A DNA stretch of 64,000 nucleotides from Pseudoips prasinana (GCA_951640165.1 OX621234.1:6887001-6951000), one strand, 5' to 3'; positions 8,957-22,309 are shown, counted from the stretch's first letter. Program-made: numbers and translations. Notes: generated by a model not told the origin, from the letters alone.

Positions 8957-11900
8957 CCTGACGCGAGTTTAACACATTTTACCCATACCAAAAAAGTGCA
9001 CAACGCCGCTAAATGTTTTCACTTTAAAAATATTTAGACTTTAAATAGATCAGATTATGAGTAATTGCAAAATACATTTCCACTAAACAAGAATTCTATA
9101 AATGCAAAAAAGAAACAATGCCCTTGAACATTCCTAAGGACTTAACAGAATACTTCTGTTGATTGCTTAGCATTGTAGTACGGCCATTAGAACATTAATT
9201 ATTTACAATATCAGCCGCTAATTGACATGAAGTTAGACTCAAACCACCAACGGGTTAAAGCCTACTAATTTTCTTTAAATTCTCTGAAGTACCAATAATT
9301 GAATAGCAAGAAAACTTAACATTGAGAACGAATGATCAAAGTACATAAATCTTTATACTAATACATTTTATGATAAATCCCTTACAATCCGCTCGTGTGG
9401 AATGCTTTGTCTGTGTCGGTAAGACGTGCGGGTGAAACATCCCTATTGCTATGTTTAAAAAGTTCTTAAAAAAACATTATCTGACAAAACTCTGAATAAG
9501 CTAATCAGATAGCTATTATGTGTAGTTATTGATATATTATGTACTCATACGTATATATACTTAGGATTTTATTATGTCACATTCAATGTTCTGCCATTAA
9601 ATGTACTTCGATATACTCAGCTTTCTTTTGTCTATCTGTTTACTTGCACTTCTGGTCCATGCACATGTTTACATAAATATTTGCAGGGAAATAAAATCAT
9701 ATTTCTGGAGGTTTGACACAATACCTATATGGTGTTTCGATGCAGTAAATTTCTCACGTGCTCAGATGCCCATAAAACGTGTCATTATCATCATCACCCT
9801 ATCACTCGAAAGGCGGCCACTGTTGGACAAAGGCTTCCCGAAAATATCTCCATAATTGCGGTTTTGCGATACCATTGCATTTACATGATACATGTAGTAT
9901 GTATGAAGGATATAACGGTAGCCCTTACAAGGCTGTTAATATGGCCAGCTACAGGTAATTTAGCTCTAAACTAAGATGAAAAATAATCCACATACTTATC
10001 GTATGTCAGTGGTTACCCTGTCAGAGTTGTTCAAGCCTCACAGTAGGCCTCTGACATGACTTAACGACTGTTGCCTAATGACTACGACCAAGCAAGGAGA
10101 CGCTCAGAAATCAAACTACTTCGGTGGTCAGTCATTCTATGGACTGACCGCGAGCCTAGTTGCTTAACCGCACTAATAGCTTACGGACCGGTGAGAGCAC
10201 CTAGCTATGAGCTACCCACATGTAAATTAATAAGACATTAGTTACGGGTTAGCGAACAATACCAGTTAACCGAGAGCCGTGCGATTATCGCGTGCGTGCG
10301 AACGGAAATGCACTACGTAAACCGTTACTTGTTATAACATAACTTTCCACAAGTTACCGGCATACTATGCTGCAGACCAACTGGGGCATGATGACAAATA
10401 TCTACAGTCATCGCTCGATAAGCCGTGTCTAATCTCAAGTTGGTAACAAATATCAAGGGAATCAAAAACAAATAAAATCTGTAACTAGTTAATACTCGTG
10501 TTTTAGATCGTTAAAATATAAATCGATTTTGAAGTGTGCATATTACCTTAACCCAAACTCTCAAATGATAAGCATAATCTGTATTAATCACAGACTTCAG
10601 GTTAAAAAATACAGAAGTTGTTATAGTGTTGGTATTGTGCTCTATATTCTACCATAAAATAATGCAAGCGAACAGTATTCTTTATTTTTTACATCTTACT
10701 ACATGTATATGAATATATATATACGGTACATACACCAAAATATTATGTTTTCAATTTTCGTTTGCGGTCTGTCTGTCTGTCTGTTTGTTCCGGCTAATCT
10801 CTGAAATGGCTAAAACGATTTTGACGGGACTTTCATTGGCAGGTAGCTGATGTAATAAGGAGTAACGTAAGCTACGATTATTTTAGAAAAAGTATTTTAT
10901 TTGAAAAAGTAAACTAAATAAACTAATTAACACCCGGATGAAGCGCAGGTACAGCTATTGTCAATAAAAATATAACTTAAATAGCGGCCCGGTACGTGCT
11001 TCGCTACGTATAAGGCATAGTAATACAAAAATGATTATTAGGTTCAGTTATTCAAAAAAAAATATATTTTAAATTGCTAAAAGATGTTGATTTTACACGT
11101 TTTCAAGACTCTATACACCCATTTTACCACTTTGGAAGTGTCTCTCGCGCAAACTATTCAGTTTAGAAAAAAATGATATTAGGAACCTCAATATCATTTT
11201 TAAAGACCTATCCATAGATACCCCACATGAATGGGTACGATGAAAAAAACATTTTTGAGTTTCAGTTCTATGTATGGCGACCCCCCAAATAATGGTTCTT
11301 TTTATATACTAAAACATTAATGAATCGACTGTTAAGCGGAACGAATTTCGCCGGTTTACCTAGTTGTCAATAATAATATAACTTCATTTGGAATTAGTAA
11401 AAATAAAAAGAAATTAAGTAATATCATAACAAAGAAAAATAAGAATCGACTGTTAGGCGGAACGAAGTTCGCCGAGGCAGTTAGTATTGAAATAATTGAA
11501 CATTCTCAAATTTATAATTTGCTATATTGTTATTAAAGCACTAGCTGTGCCCCGCGGTGTTACTCGCGTTAAATTTTATAAATTTTCTTTGCTATAAACC
11601 TCACGGAGCCCGAGACCTTTCCAACGAATGCAAAACCGTGGAAATCGGTTCGTGCGTTCTGGAGTTATAGCGTCAGGAAGGAAAACCCGACTTATTTTTA
11701 TATAGTAGACTAGCTGTGCCCCGCGGTGTTACCCGCGTTAAATTTTATATTTTATTTGCTATGCTATATTATATTTTCTATCATAGAATTTTATATTTTC
11801 TTTGCTATAAACCTCAAAATAATTGTATTTTTTTTCTATTTTTGTGTAAAAATCTTAATGCGGTTCACAGAATACATCTACTTACCAAGTTTCAGTAGTA

Positions 11901-12249
11901 CAGCTCTTATAGTTTCGGAAAAAGGTGGCTGTGACATACGGACGGACGGACAGACAGACAGACAGACATTTGGCTACGGAACCCTAAAAATGATTATTAA
12001 GTTCAAATATTCAAACAAAAAATATTTTAAATTGCTAGCTAGTAAAAGCTACGATTTTACACTTTTTCAAGACTTTTTCAAATTTTCTCTACGTACAAAC
12101 CTTCCCTGGACTTCCACGAATAATTCAAGACCAAAATTAGCCAAATCGGTAAAGGCGTTGTTGAGTTATAACATTACAACGAAAAGTGGCATTGATTTTT
12201 ATATTATAACACAATAAGTCTGTTTATTTTTCAACTTTTTCTCACGTGA
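8957..12249 (+). repeat. Tandem unit copy 2 of the 3.3-kb repeat
   Basis: It is exactly 3293 bp to the same point in copy 3. Against copy 3 I saw one clear substitution (near 9896 versus 13189) over roughly 2 kb. Against copy 1 it lacks element X but otherwise matches closely from 10023 onward. Like copy 1, it lacks the roughly 400 bp that copy 3 retains at about 14405-14804. Confidence 0.9.
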
Positions 12250-14274
12250 CCTGACGCGAGTTTAACACATTTTACCCATACCAAAAAAGTGCACAACGCC
12301 GCTAAATGTTTTCACTTTAAAAATATTTAGACTTTAAATAGATCAGATTATGAGTAATTGCAAAATACATTTCCACTAAACAAGAATTCTATAAATGCAA
12401 AAAAGAAACAATGCCCTTGAACATTCCTAAGGACTTAACAGAATACTTCTGTTGATTGCTTAGCATTGTAGTACGGCCATTAGAACATTAATTATTTACA
12501 ATATCAGCCGCTAATTGACATGAAGTTAGACTCAAACCACCAACGGGTTAAAGCCTACTAATTTTCTTTAAATTCTCTGAAGTACCAATAATTGAATAGC
12601 AAGAAAACTTAACATTGAGAACGAATGATCAAAGTACATAAATCTTTATACTAATACATTTTATGATAAATCCCTTACAATCCGCTCGTGTGGAATGCTT
12701 TGTCTGTGTCGGTAAGACGTGCGGGTGAAACATCCCTATTGCTATGTTTAAAAAGTTCTTAAAAAAACATTATCTGACAAAACTCTGAATAAGCTAATCA
12801 GATAGCTATTATGTGTAGTTATTGATATATTATGTACTCATACGTATATATACTTAGGATTTTATTATGTCACATTCAATGTTCTGCCATTAAATGTACT
12901 TCGATATACTCAGCTTTCTTTTGTCTATCTGTTTACTTGCACTTCTGGTCCATGCACATGTTTACATAAATATTTGCAGGGAAATAAAATCATATTTCTG
13001 GAGGTTTGACACAATACCTATATGGTGTTTCGATGCAGTAAATTTCTCACGTGCTCAGATGCCCATAAAACGTGTCATTATCATCATCACCCTATCACTC
13101 GAAAGGCGGCCACTGTTGGACAAAGGCTTCCCGAAAATATCTCCATAATTGCGGTTTTGCGATACCATTGCATTTACATGATACATGTACTATGTATGAA
13201 GGATATAACGGTAGCCCTTACAAGGCTGTTAATATGGCCAGCTACAGGTAATTTAGCTCTAAACTAAGATGAAAAATAATCCACATACTTATCGTATGTC
13301 AGTGGTTACCCTGTCAGAGTTGTTCAAGCCTCACAGTAGGCCTCTGACATGACTTAACGACTGTTGCCTAATGACTACGACCAAGCAAGGAGACGCTCAG
13401 AAATCAAACTACTTCGGTGGTCAGTCATTCTATGGACTGACCGCGAGCCTAGTTGCTTAACCGCACTAATAGCTTACGGACCGGTGAGAGCACCTAGCTA
13501 TGAGCTACCCACATGTAAATTAATAAGACATTAGTTACGGGTTAGCGAACAATACCAGTTAACCGAGAGCCGTGCGATTATCGCGTGCGTGCGAACGGAA
13601 ATGCACTACGTAAACCGTTACTTGTTATAACATAACTTTCCACAAGTTACCGGCATACTATGCTGCAGACCAACTGGGGCATGATGACAAATATCTACAG
13701 TCATCGCTCGATAAGCCGTGTCTAATCTCAAGTTGGTAACAAATATCAAGGGAATCAAAAACAAATAAAATCTGTAACTAGTTAATACTCGTGTTTTAGA
13801 TCGTTAAAATATAAATCGATTTTGAAGTGTGCATATTACCTTAACCCAAACTCTCAAATGATAAGCATAATCTGTATTAATCACAGACTTCAGGTTAAAA
13901 AATACAGAAGTTGTTATAGTGTTGGTATTGTGCTCTATATTCTACCATAAAATAATGCAAGCGAACAGTATTCTTTATTTTTTACATCTTACTACATGTA
14001 TATGAATATATATATACGGTACATACACCAAAATATTATGTTTTCAATTTTCGTTTGCGGTCTGTCTGTCTGTCTGTTTGTTCCGGCTAATCTCTGAAAT
14101 GGCTAAAACGATTTTGACGGGACTTTCATTGGCAGGTAGCTGATGTAATAAGGAGTAACGTAAGCTACGATTATTTTAGAAAAAGTATTTTATTTGAAAA
14201 AGTAAACTAAATAAACTAATTAACACCCGGATGAAGCGCAGGTACAGCTATTGTCAATAAAAATATAACTTAAA

Positions 14275-14538
14275 TAGCGGCCCGGTACGTGCTTCGCTAC
14301 GTATAAGGCATAGTAATACAAAAATGATTATTAGGTTCAGATATTCAAAAAAAAAATATTTTAAATTGCTAAAAGATGTTGATTTTACACGTTTTCAAGA
14401 CTCTTTTTAAATCTCTACGTACAAACCTTCCCTGAACTTCCACGAATAATTCAAGACCAAAATTAGCCATATCGGTATAGGCGTTGTTGAGTTATAACAT
14501 TACAACGAAAAGTGGCATTGATTTTTATATATATAGAT
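14275..14538 (+). repeat. Family R2 repeat inside tandem copy 3
   Basis: It runs from the R2 head to the TTTATATATATAGAT tail. In copies 1 and 2 the same repeat stops abruptly after CAAGACTCT (7819 and 11112), so this is the uninterrupted version. Confidence 0.7.
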
Positions 14539-14570
14539 TAATTTGGAATAAGTAAACTTAAAACTAAAAA

Positions 14571-15000
14571 AACCGGCCAAGTGCGAGTCGGACTCGCACA
14601 TGAAGGGTTCCATAGCAGCAAGTATTTCAGTTGATTAAATGAATATAAATTGCGGTTTATGACGTATAAAAAAAACTACTAGCTAGATCTCGTTCAAACC
14701 AATTTTCGTTGTTAGTTTACATGGTAATGTACATCATATATATTTTTTAGTTTTATCATTCTCTTATTTTAGAAGTTAGAGGGGGGGGGGGGGGGGGGGC
14801 GGGGGACACCCATTTTACCACTTTGGAAGTGTCTCTCGCGCAAACTATTCAGTTTAGAAAAAAATGATATTAGGAACCTCAAAATCATTTTTAAAGACCT
14901 ATCCATAGATACCCCACATTAATGGGTACGATGAAAAAAACATTTTTGAGTTTCAGTTCTATGTATGGCGACCCCCAAATAATGGTTCTTTTTATATACT
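14571..15000 (+). repeat. 5' part of dispersed repeat R3, with a poly-G tract
   Basis: It starts ACCGGCCAAGTGCGAGTCG and contains a run of 19 G followed by C and 5 more G (14781-14805). It then continues with the ATTTTACCACTTTGG block shared with the other tandem copies. The G tract is a likely site of sequencing or length variation. Confidence 0.6.
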
Positions 15001-15407
15001 AAAACATTAATGAATCGACTGTTAAGCGGAACGAATTTCGCCGGTTTACCTAGTTGTCAATAATAATATAACTTCATTTGGAATTAGTAAAAATAAAAAG
15101 AAATTAAGTAATATCATAACAAAAAAAAATAAGAAGGCAGCTAGTATTGAAATAATTGAACATTCTCAAATTTATAATTTGCTATATTGTTATTAAAGCA
15201 CTAGCTGTGCCCCGCGGTGTTACTCGCGTTAAATTTTATAAATTTTCTTTGCTATAAACCTCACGGAGCCCGAGACCTTTCCAACGAATGCATAACCGTG
15301 GAAATCGGTTCGTGCGTTCTGGAGTTATAGCGTCAGGAAGGAAAACCCGACTTATTTTTATATAGTAGACTAGCTGTGCCCCGCGGTGTTACCCGCGTTA
15401 AATTTTA

Positions 15408-15572
<165 letters not shown>

Positions 15573-15651
15573 CTAGTACTGTACTGTGACAAAGAGTACC
15601 ATTTGGTTTCCGGTCTAACATTCTTGAGCGGAACCATAATTACGACTGTTA

Positions 15652-15766
15652 CATCATCATATCAGCCCAAAGCTGGACTAAGACCTCCCCAAAATCACCA
15701 CAATTGCAGGTCTTGCGCTATCCGCATCCAGCGACTTCCAGCGATCCTCACAAGAACATCGGTGGA
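15652..15766 (-). mobile_element. RTE-like LINE 3' end
   Basis: It starts with CATCATCATATCAG and contains the reverse complement of the ATCGCTGGATGCGGATAGCG-type block seen at 130-160. It is diverged and 5'-truncated. Confidence 0.65.
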
Positions 15767-16000
15767 TCATCTATTTCTACATGTACATACTCGTATCTTG
15801 ATAATTCTAACTAAACTATTATTTTAACCAAAGCGAGCTCAACACGCCTAAAGGTTGCATTCCATAATTTTATGTCATTCATGAAATTAATTTTCATCAG
15901 CTCAGCTGTGATATAAGAAATTGGCGAATACCTCGATTTCGTTAATTTTAGTGTTGTATCTTTGTCACACGTTTCCGTTACACGTAAAGAGACTCGGCAG

Positions 16001-16029
16001 CACAGATATCTGAACATCAGATATCTGTG
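16001..16029. repeat. Perfect hairpin, 13-bp arms, 3-nt loop
   Basis: Arms CACAGATATCTGA and TCAGATATCTGTG around the loop ACA. It sits just left of a SINE S1 fragment. Confidence 0.85.
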
Positions 16030-16044
16030 TTCGACAGGGACTAT

Positions 16045-16150
16045 GTCGATGGGACGACTAGTGACACGACCGGAAAGAGCTCAGAGTACCTACGGCTTTA
16101 CGTGATCTCTGAGGTCCGGGGATGTAAATACCGCCAACGCCCACACTACA
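16045..16150 (-). mobile_element. SINE family S1 fragment
   Basis: The reverse complement of the S1 body is recognisable: ACGACTAGTGACACGACCGG and CTACGGCTTTACGTG. Head and tail are missing. Confidence 0.65.
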
Positions 16151-17010
16151 GAGATCTCAAGCATTAACAGGTCCAAAGATTAAAAATACATTATTTGTAT
16201 ATATATAAATGCAAAGTTGAACCCCGACTTACGTGAATTCGACTTACAGGACTATAGTTCCGTCCCACCTATCTCGTAAGACCGGGTTATCTGGGGTGTT
16301 ACTATACTCGTAATATTATTGAACTCAACGATAGACGAAATATTTTGCATCAATTAACAATAAGACGAACCATTTTGCTTATAACTTCTTCGAATTTAAT
16401 GGTTCATAATTAAAAAAGGGCATAAGTAACGCGACACGCGATACTAGAACAACTTAATTTTATAATGAAGTTAGAAAAAATCTCACAGAAAAAATTCACA
16501 CTCGCCAAACTATTTTGCACCGGGGCTCGTATACAAGTTTTGACCAAAACCCGGATGTACCGTATGCGAGTATAGAATAAGGCGTCTAAAGGTATTCTCT
16601 AATACCTTTAGACGCCCCACAATATTTAATTATGAAGAAATATCCCAGAACAGGAGTAAACAAGTTAACGATACTGAAGCCTTAAAGCCTTGACTGTATT
16701 ACTCACTGAAATCTGAAAATAATAATAATAATATTTTTTTATTTATTTATCTCCACTAATTACATAAGATTTAGTATCTAAGTTGACAATTTATACCTTT
16801 TGTACATTTGAAGATCTGTGTGACACTGTCCCTAGATATTATTATTATTATTTGTAATTTGTGGGAGATCTGGAGTCTAAACTAAGCCATTAGCCTGTAT
16901 TATAGACCTCCAGGCCCCCCAATACCGGAAGTGACAGTATGATCGCCAACATTGCATGTTTTGGTTTATGCGTGGATCGTTATGCACCTATGGGTACGTA
17001 CGTAGGAATG

Positions 17011-17011
<1 letters not shown>
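16151..17011. other. Intron sequence, one hairpin and a SINE S2 trace
   Basis: About 16800-16850 carries AAGATCTGTGTGACACTGTCC, shared with the 3' end of the SINE at 38913-39003. A perfect hairpin lies at 16581-16616. The rest was not recognised. Confidence 0.5.
16581..16616. repeat. Perfect hairpin, 16-bp arms, 4-nt loop
   Basis: Arms start GGCGTCTAAAGG and close on its exact complement, with the loop CTCT. It does not look like a transcription terminator in this context. Confidence 0.9.

Positions 17012-17081
<70 letters not shown>
17012..17081. repeat. (TG)n microsatellite
   Basis: A pure dinucleotide run of about 35 units, followed by an imperfect TG-rich stretch to about 17132. Cys/Val open frames across it are low-complexity artefacts. 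Confidence 0.98.
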
Positions 17082-17086
<5 letters not shown>

Positions 17087-17424
17087 ATGTGTTTGTGTCT
17101 GTCTGCGTGTATGTGTTTGTGTTGTGTGTGTGAGATGAGAGATATTTATATTTTTGATTTAGTATTTTCTACACTAATATTTCTAGGAGGCTTTGTTTCA
17201 GCATAATTAAGATTTAGTAAGAATTTTTGCAGTTTAGTTTTACATTCTATCTTCGAACAGTTTGCAATGGGTACGGATTTATTTATGTTATTGTACAGTT
17301 TAGATCCGCGGTACATGTACAAGGCAGTATTTTTTTGATAATATAGAATTTTACATTGAATTTCCAATGAGGGTTGTGTTGTAAATGTTAGCATAAACAT
17401 TTAACTTGATTCAACTTTTTTGGT

Positions 17425-17560
17425 AAGAGAATCTTCTTTAGCGGCGTTGTGTACTTTATGGGATGGATTAAAAATGATCAACTCGCGTCAGGACACGTGA
17501 CCTGATCGAAAATTTGCCAGACAGGGGTCTTTTTTTTAAAGCGCACTGGCCGGTTATTTC
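17425..17560 (-). repeat. Dispersed repeat related to 5290-5435
   Basis: Its reverse complement contains CCTGACGCGAGT, GTGCACAACGCCGC-like and GGCCAGTG motifs in the same order as 5290-5435. Confidence 0.55.
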
Positions 17561-17696
17561 AAAATACTAAATATATAATTTTAGAGGCTGTGTAAAGTGA
17601 ATGCATGCAATTTGTTTTATTAATACGATGACAGGTCATACTAGTCTTGTTTGGAACATAGCTTCATATTTTAGATGTATATAATAACAATTTCCT

Positions 17697-17930
17697 GTGA
17701 CATTATTCAAACACGGCTATCTGATCCCCAACTAATCAGAGCTTGTACGATGGGAACCAGATAACGGATATCTTACATTTAGTATTTTTTTTTGTAAATA
17801 CATACTTATTTAGATAATTATTACACCCCGAGTCAGGACAAACAGATGTGTTCACGAACACATATATTTGTCCCGGGTGGGAATCGAACCCACAACCAGC
17901 GGCGTGAAACTCAAGCACCACAACAACCGG
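17697..17930 (-). mobile_element. SINE family S2 (tRNA-derived)
   Basis: The tRNA-like head at the right end has a B box GGTTCGATTCCCACC on the minus strand. The body has the CTGTTTGTCCTGACTC block, and the 3' part reads CAAGCTCTG-like and TGGGGATCAGATAGCC. The same order is seen at 35808-36043 and 39045-39271. Confidence 0.75.
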
Positions 17931-18539
17931 CCAGTCAACCGAAAATACAACAGAAAATAACGTACAGACGCCAGTACACCAAGCTACCCCAATCTGTCAA
18001 ATTTACCCAATTGAAAGTGAACCTTATGCTTATGCGATAAAGTTGAAAATCTATAAAATAAGTTTAACAGATTGGGGTAGCTGGATGTGCTGGCGTCTGT
18101 ATTAACTTCTGAAATAATAGTAACGAGAACATCAGCTGGTAAATTATATAATCCTATAAAAATACATTTAATAATCGTAATCATAATATTTATTTTTGTA
18201 AAATAATCAAACGAAGAAATATAAATGTTTCTGCTGATCTATTTTTATTTATTCAATAATTAGCTATCCACCTACGCCTCGCTCATATTTTTGCCCGGGA
18301 AAAGTTTCTTTTTTAGGATAAAATCTATCTTATGTCGTTCTCTGTACCCCTGGCAACTGGTCTCGATATTTTCGTACTGATCGATAGAGTGGTAGTGATG
18401 TGTGAAACAAACTCACAATAGCAATTGTTATATAAGTGAGGGTGTACCGATTTCCTTTTTTAGATAAGGACGGAGATGATAGACTTTATATAATTATTAG
18501 TATCAACATGATTTATAATCTACGAGGTATAAAGAAAGA

Positions 18540-18640
18540 AGCCGCTAGATGCGGGCAGCTCAGGAACGGCTATTGTGGAGATCCTTGGGTTAGGCCTTTG
18601 TCCAGCAGTGGACGTATTTCGGCTGATATGATGATGTTTT
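18540..18640 (+). mobile_element. RTE-like LINE 3' end
   Basis: It contains CTTTGTCCAGCAGTGGACG and CGGCTGATATGATGATG, the RTE ORF2 end and the start of the ATG tail. Confidence 0.7.
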
Positions 18641-18721
18641 CGACGGGTGTAAGCCGTCCTGGATCTCGTAGATTGATTCCCGCACTGATTAACCTTTGTC
18701 CTAAGACGAATATTGGTTAGA

Positions 18722-18930
18722 GGTTTTGCGCTATCCGCATCCAGCTACTTTTAGTGACCCTGACAAGAGCATCGGTCCATCTTGTGGGGGCCTGCCCTCG
18801 CTGCGTCTTCGGGTTCGTGGTCGCCACTCGAGAACCTTTCTGCCCCAGTGGCCTTTCTGCTTTTTGCCCTAAGAATTGCCAATCTGAAGTGGCAGTGGGC
18901 AGGGCACATAACTCGTAGAGTGGGCATATA
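18722..18930. mobile_element. Rearranged RTE-like LINE fragment, two orientations
   Basis: 18722-18860 is the ORF2 C-terminal region in minus orientation. 18872-18930 reads RIANLKWQWAGHITRRVG in plus orientation. Adjacent inverted pieces of the same ORF can come from LINE 5' inversion or from later rearrangement. Confidence 0.6.
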
Positions 18931-20400
18931 CAGTGTTATTATTATTTCGGAGGATTACCGTAGTTACTGCCGAAACAAACGACACAAGTTATAATATCTC
19001 AAAAATACCCTCGTTCAATTATTAGACTGTTAAAGACTAATTAAATATAAAGTTAATTCACACCTTAACTGTAGACACAAAAAGTCTACGTAAATATAGA
19101 TAGTTATCAGACCAATTCTAAAGAGAGCTTTAAAGAAGCCCCGCTAAGTAACTTATCAACTTATAAAATATCATATTTCCTTTGAAGGGAACGGCAACTT
19201 TATTTTTCTTGAACGTTATGAATTAAAATATAAGCTGTAGTACTTTGAAATGTTATTAACTTGAAGCGATTTTTATTCTATGCATTTAGAGATAGTTTCT
19301 GCCTTTGATATTTTAATAAATCAGAGCCTGAGAGGGGCTGTATGTACTAGCCGTCACTCTGTTGTGTGTCTTTAGCACGTAAATAAGTTTACAAACCTGA
19401 AATATAAACGAGCACTAAATTTGAAATTTAACTCACAAACAAGTTATAATTACACTCACATAAAGTCTTGCTTTCTGCATACATTGCCCGAATTCGGACA
19501 CTCGAATGTATCTGATATGCGGAATGATTTCATTTACTAAAATATCATTACTAGTACTCAAAGTAAATAAATAAAACAAATGTAAATAATACACAAGAAA
19601 ACGGAAGAAAGGAGTGTTTTCTAAAGTCAAAACTTTTCTGGGCGGGTTGAGCATTTTTGGGATGAGAAGAAACAATTGTTCTCGGGACACTGCTACCATT
19701 ACCCACTAAGTATGTATATATTTTGCGTACATACGTATTAATAGGTGTCGGTACATAGGAACACATGCATTGTGGCATTTTTTGAGATACGAAAAGACCA
19801 TTTAATTAACGACACTGTAACCGTTACTAACACCACGTAACTGTTCAAATTTCCACATCTAGCAGGTTCACGCAGGTGGCGATTTAGGGAGCGTATTAAA
19901 TAAGGTAGAAATACGGATTATATTCCATATTCAAACATAAATAGGAATCAAATATTTTATCGCATTTTTAATACTATTCGTATATTAATATCTTAAACTG
20001 TACTATCGACAGAAAGCTTAAAAGTATATTAGCAGTCTGTGCAGCAGTCTACGAGCGTAGAAAACCTACGCCGTAGCGGAGGCATATTGACGCTACGATC
20101 TACGTAGACGTAGTACTCGTTTAAGATGTCGCATGTCGTAACGATGTGTGTGTGATTATGTCAATAAGAAATAATTATAATTATATCCAGATAATTATAT
20201 AAGTTTTGAAAAGAGAATTTAAGAGTATATACCTGTATCAAATATGTTATATTTGATACAGGTATTTTTTTAATAAAGATTATGGAATGGGCAAACGTGG
20301 TCTCCGTATTGTAAACTCAATGTGTATGTAAAGTCAAATATAAGGAGATTCAGAAGGTTAAAGTGGTGTGCAGGAATTGTAGCAATTGTAAATCTGTTTC
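18931..20400. other. Intron sequence, nothing recognised apart from one hairpin
   Basis: AT-rich, no exon or known repeat seen. The hairpin at 20230-20264 is the only obvious structure. Confidence 0.5.
20230..20264. repeat. Perfect hairpin, 16-bp arms, 3-nt loop
   Basis: Arms TACCTGTATCAAATAT and its exact complement around the loop GTT. Confidence 0.9.
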
Positions 20401-20404
20401 CGCT

Positions 20405-20645
20405 GTCCACCTCCTCATCATCATAAGTCCACGTCATCGGTCCACTGCTAGACAAAAGCTTCCCTAAAGAATCATCTTTGGGGGATATACCATATAGCTT
20501 GGTAGACGGGTTACTGAGAGAGACGCTGCTGCCCGTCCTTTGGCAGACACACCCTCCGGTCAACTTCTCAGCCCCCCCACGGGATGAGATGGGGTCATGA
20601 TGTTCTGTGTGATATTCGCGTGCCGTCAGCATACAGCAACAGCAC
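20405..20645 (-). repeat. Possible LINE tail, unclassified
   Basis: The left part (TCATCATCATAAGTCCACG, CACTGCTAGACAAAAGC) resembles LINE 3' tails of the RTE type. The rest is GC-richer and not matched elsewhere in the window. Confidence 0.35.
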
Positions 20646-21302
20646 ATACACATACATATGTATTTTAAATTTCGTCAAGTAATAGAAGAAATCTCATATT
20701 CTAAGTTCGGTACAACAAACTCAGCTCTCGACTGTAATTTGATTTAACATTAAATTATCAATTAATAAAAGAATCAGATGTCTGAGAGCAGTCCAGAAGC
20801 TCAGCTCGTAAATAAGGATTTAACCGCCAACCGCGTTTTAAGATGAACATTTAGGGCAATTGTTACAGGTCTTGTCTTGGTTGGGGTGTCCTTGCGAACT
20901 TCGAACCTTCAGGATCTTTTATTCTAACCCCCATTCTTTTTTACTATATCCGTAGAGCCCTGAATGAAGTTTGCACATAATTCAGTACGCTTGTTAGGGG
21001 TCGATCCTTGTAGTCTCCTAGTTCTCGATATGCCAGCCCCAGGATGGCCATTCTGTGTCTTACCATCGCATCGCATTGAATTTACATATTTTATGCAGTT
21101 TTCAGAATAAGATTGTTACATCCGTGTCTCTTGTTCAATTCTGACAGGTAGCCGCAATGAGTAAGATTGGGCACCAACCTCAATTTAAAAAGCCAGGAAG
21201 TATTAAAGTATCGATTAAAACAAAAATAATCCACGGCGGCGCATGCGTGCTTGCGGTAGCACGTCGTTCAGGCGACACTAATTTCTATTATCGTTATTAC
21301 TT

Positions 21303-21740
21303 GAAACTATTTGGCTTGATCCTCTTGCCCTGCGGAGAGACGTGGCGTCTCTACGTGTCTTTTACCGCATTTATCACGGGGACTGTTCAGAGGAATTGTT
21401 CGAGCTTATACCTGCCGCCACATTCCGCCAGAGAACCTCTCGCCAAAAGTGGAAATTTCATCCTAATCACGTGGATGAATGGTCATCTACCACCATGCGA
21501 TTCACAAGAAACATTTTGCCACGCATTACCGCTCTGTGGAATCAAGTAACTGCGGAAATATTTCCGATCCGGTATGACATGGCAACCTTTAAGAAGCGAG
21601 CCTATTCTCTTCTTAAAAGCCGGGAACGCACTTGCGACTTCTATGGTGTTGCGAGTGTCCTGGACGGCGGTGATCACTTACCATCAGGCGACCCACTTGC
21701 ATGTTTGCCATGGTATTTTATTAAAAAAAAAGTCGTTGCG
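21303..21740 (+). mobile_element. CR1/L2-like LINE ORF2 C-terminus and 3' end
   Basis: Plus-strand frame reads WLDPLALRRDVASLRVFYRI, then KFHPNHVDEW, FTRNILPRITALWN, and RYDMATFKKRAYSLLK. This is a familiar insect LINE ORF2 C-terminal pattern. The 3' end has GTGTTGCGAGTGTCC and GATCACTTACCATCAGGCGA, then an A-rich tail at about 21720. Related 3' ends occur at 32380-33200 (broken), 39902-40078 (minus) and 45235-45345. The exact clade was not tested. Confidence 0.75.
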
Positions 21741-21799
21741 ATTGAAAATAGAGGTATTAGCAGATCACGAAGGGTACACGGTAATCAAACCGTATTTTA

Positions 21800-22012
21800 A
21801 ATCCCCGTGCCTCGGAGCACGTAAAACCGTCGGTCCTGTACCTGACCTCTTTCCGGTCGCGTCCCATCGGATCATGAGAGTGATGGAATAGAAAGCGCTC
21901 CTATATGTGCACACACTTGTGCACTATAATATGTCCCGCGCAGATGGATTATCTCTATTGAGACTGGCTGCTGTAGCCGAAATTCGGCTAGGAGGACATT
22001 ATTATAATCAAA
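21800..22012 (+). mobile_element. SINE family S1, lacking the tRNA-like head
   Basis: It runs from CCGTGCCTCGGAGCACG through the CCGGTCGCGTCCCATCGG block to GCCGAAATTCGGCTAGGAGG and ATTATTATAAT. It lies just downstream of the CR1/L2-like LINE tail. Confidence 0.75.
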
Positions 22013-22309
22013 TGAGCGACTCCGCCGCCCGCCCTAATGGCTCGTTACACGCTTCGTAGGTTTTGCAGCGCGACCTGTGCGGATAGAAATAGCACGACAT
22101 GATGTTGTTGAATATATTCTATATCTATATTTATCTGGGTATAAAACTTTCGATATTGATTTTATTACTAAAAACTGCGGCAATAGGCTTGGGGTCTTTT
22201 TACAAGTAATCTTCTAGATTTCTGTTGATGTCACCGTTAGATATGCTCAGATGGTTAGCAAGTGCAAAAGTAAAAACCATGAGACTACTTTCGTTGATAC
22301 TACCGGATT

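Noticed and set aside
9601..9855. 84-codon frame repeated at 12894 and, diverged, at 6010
   Set aside because: It lies in the tandem unit, and its divergence between copies includes indels; nothing suggests coding.
16581..16616. Hairpin as a transcription terminator
   Set aside because: Intrinsic terminators are not expected in this genome, and there is no gene ending there.
16939..17206. Cys/Val-rich open frames
   Set aside because: They are translations of a TG microsatellite.
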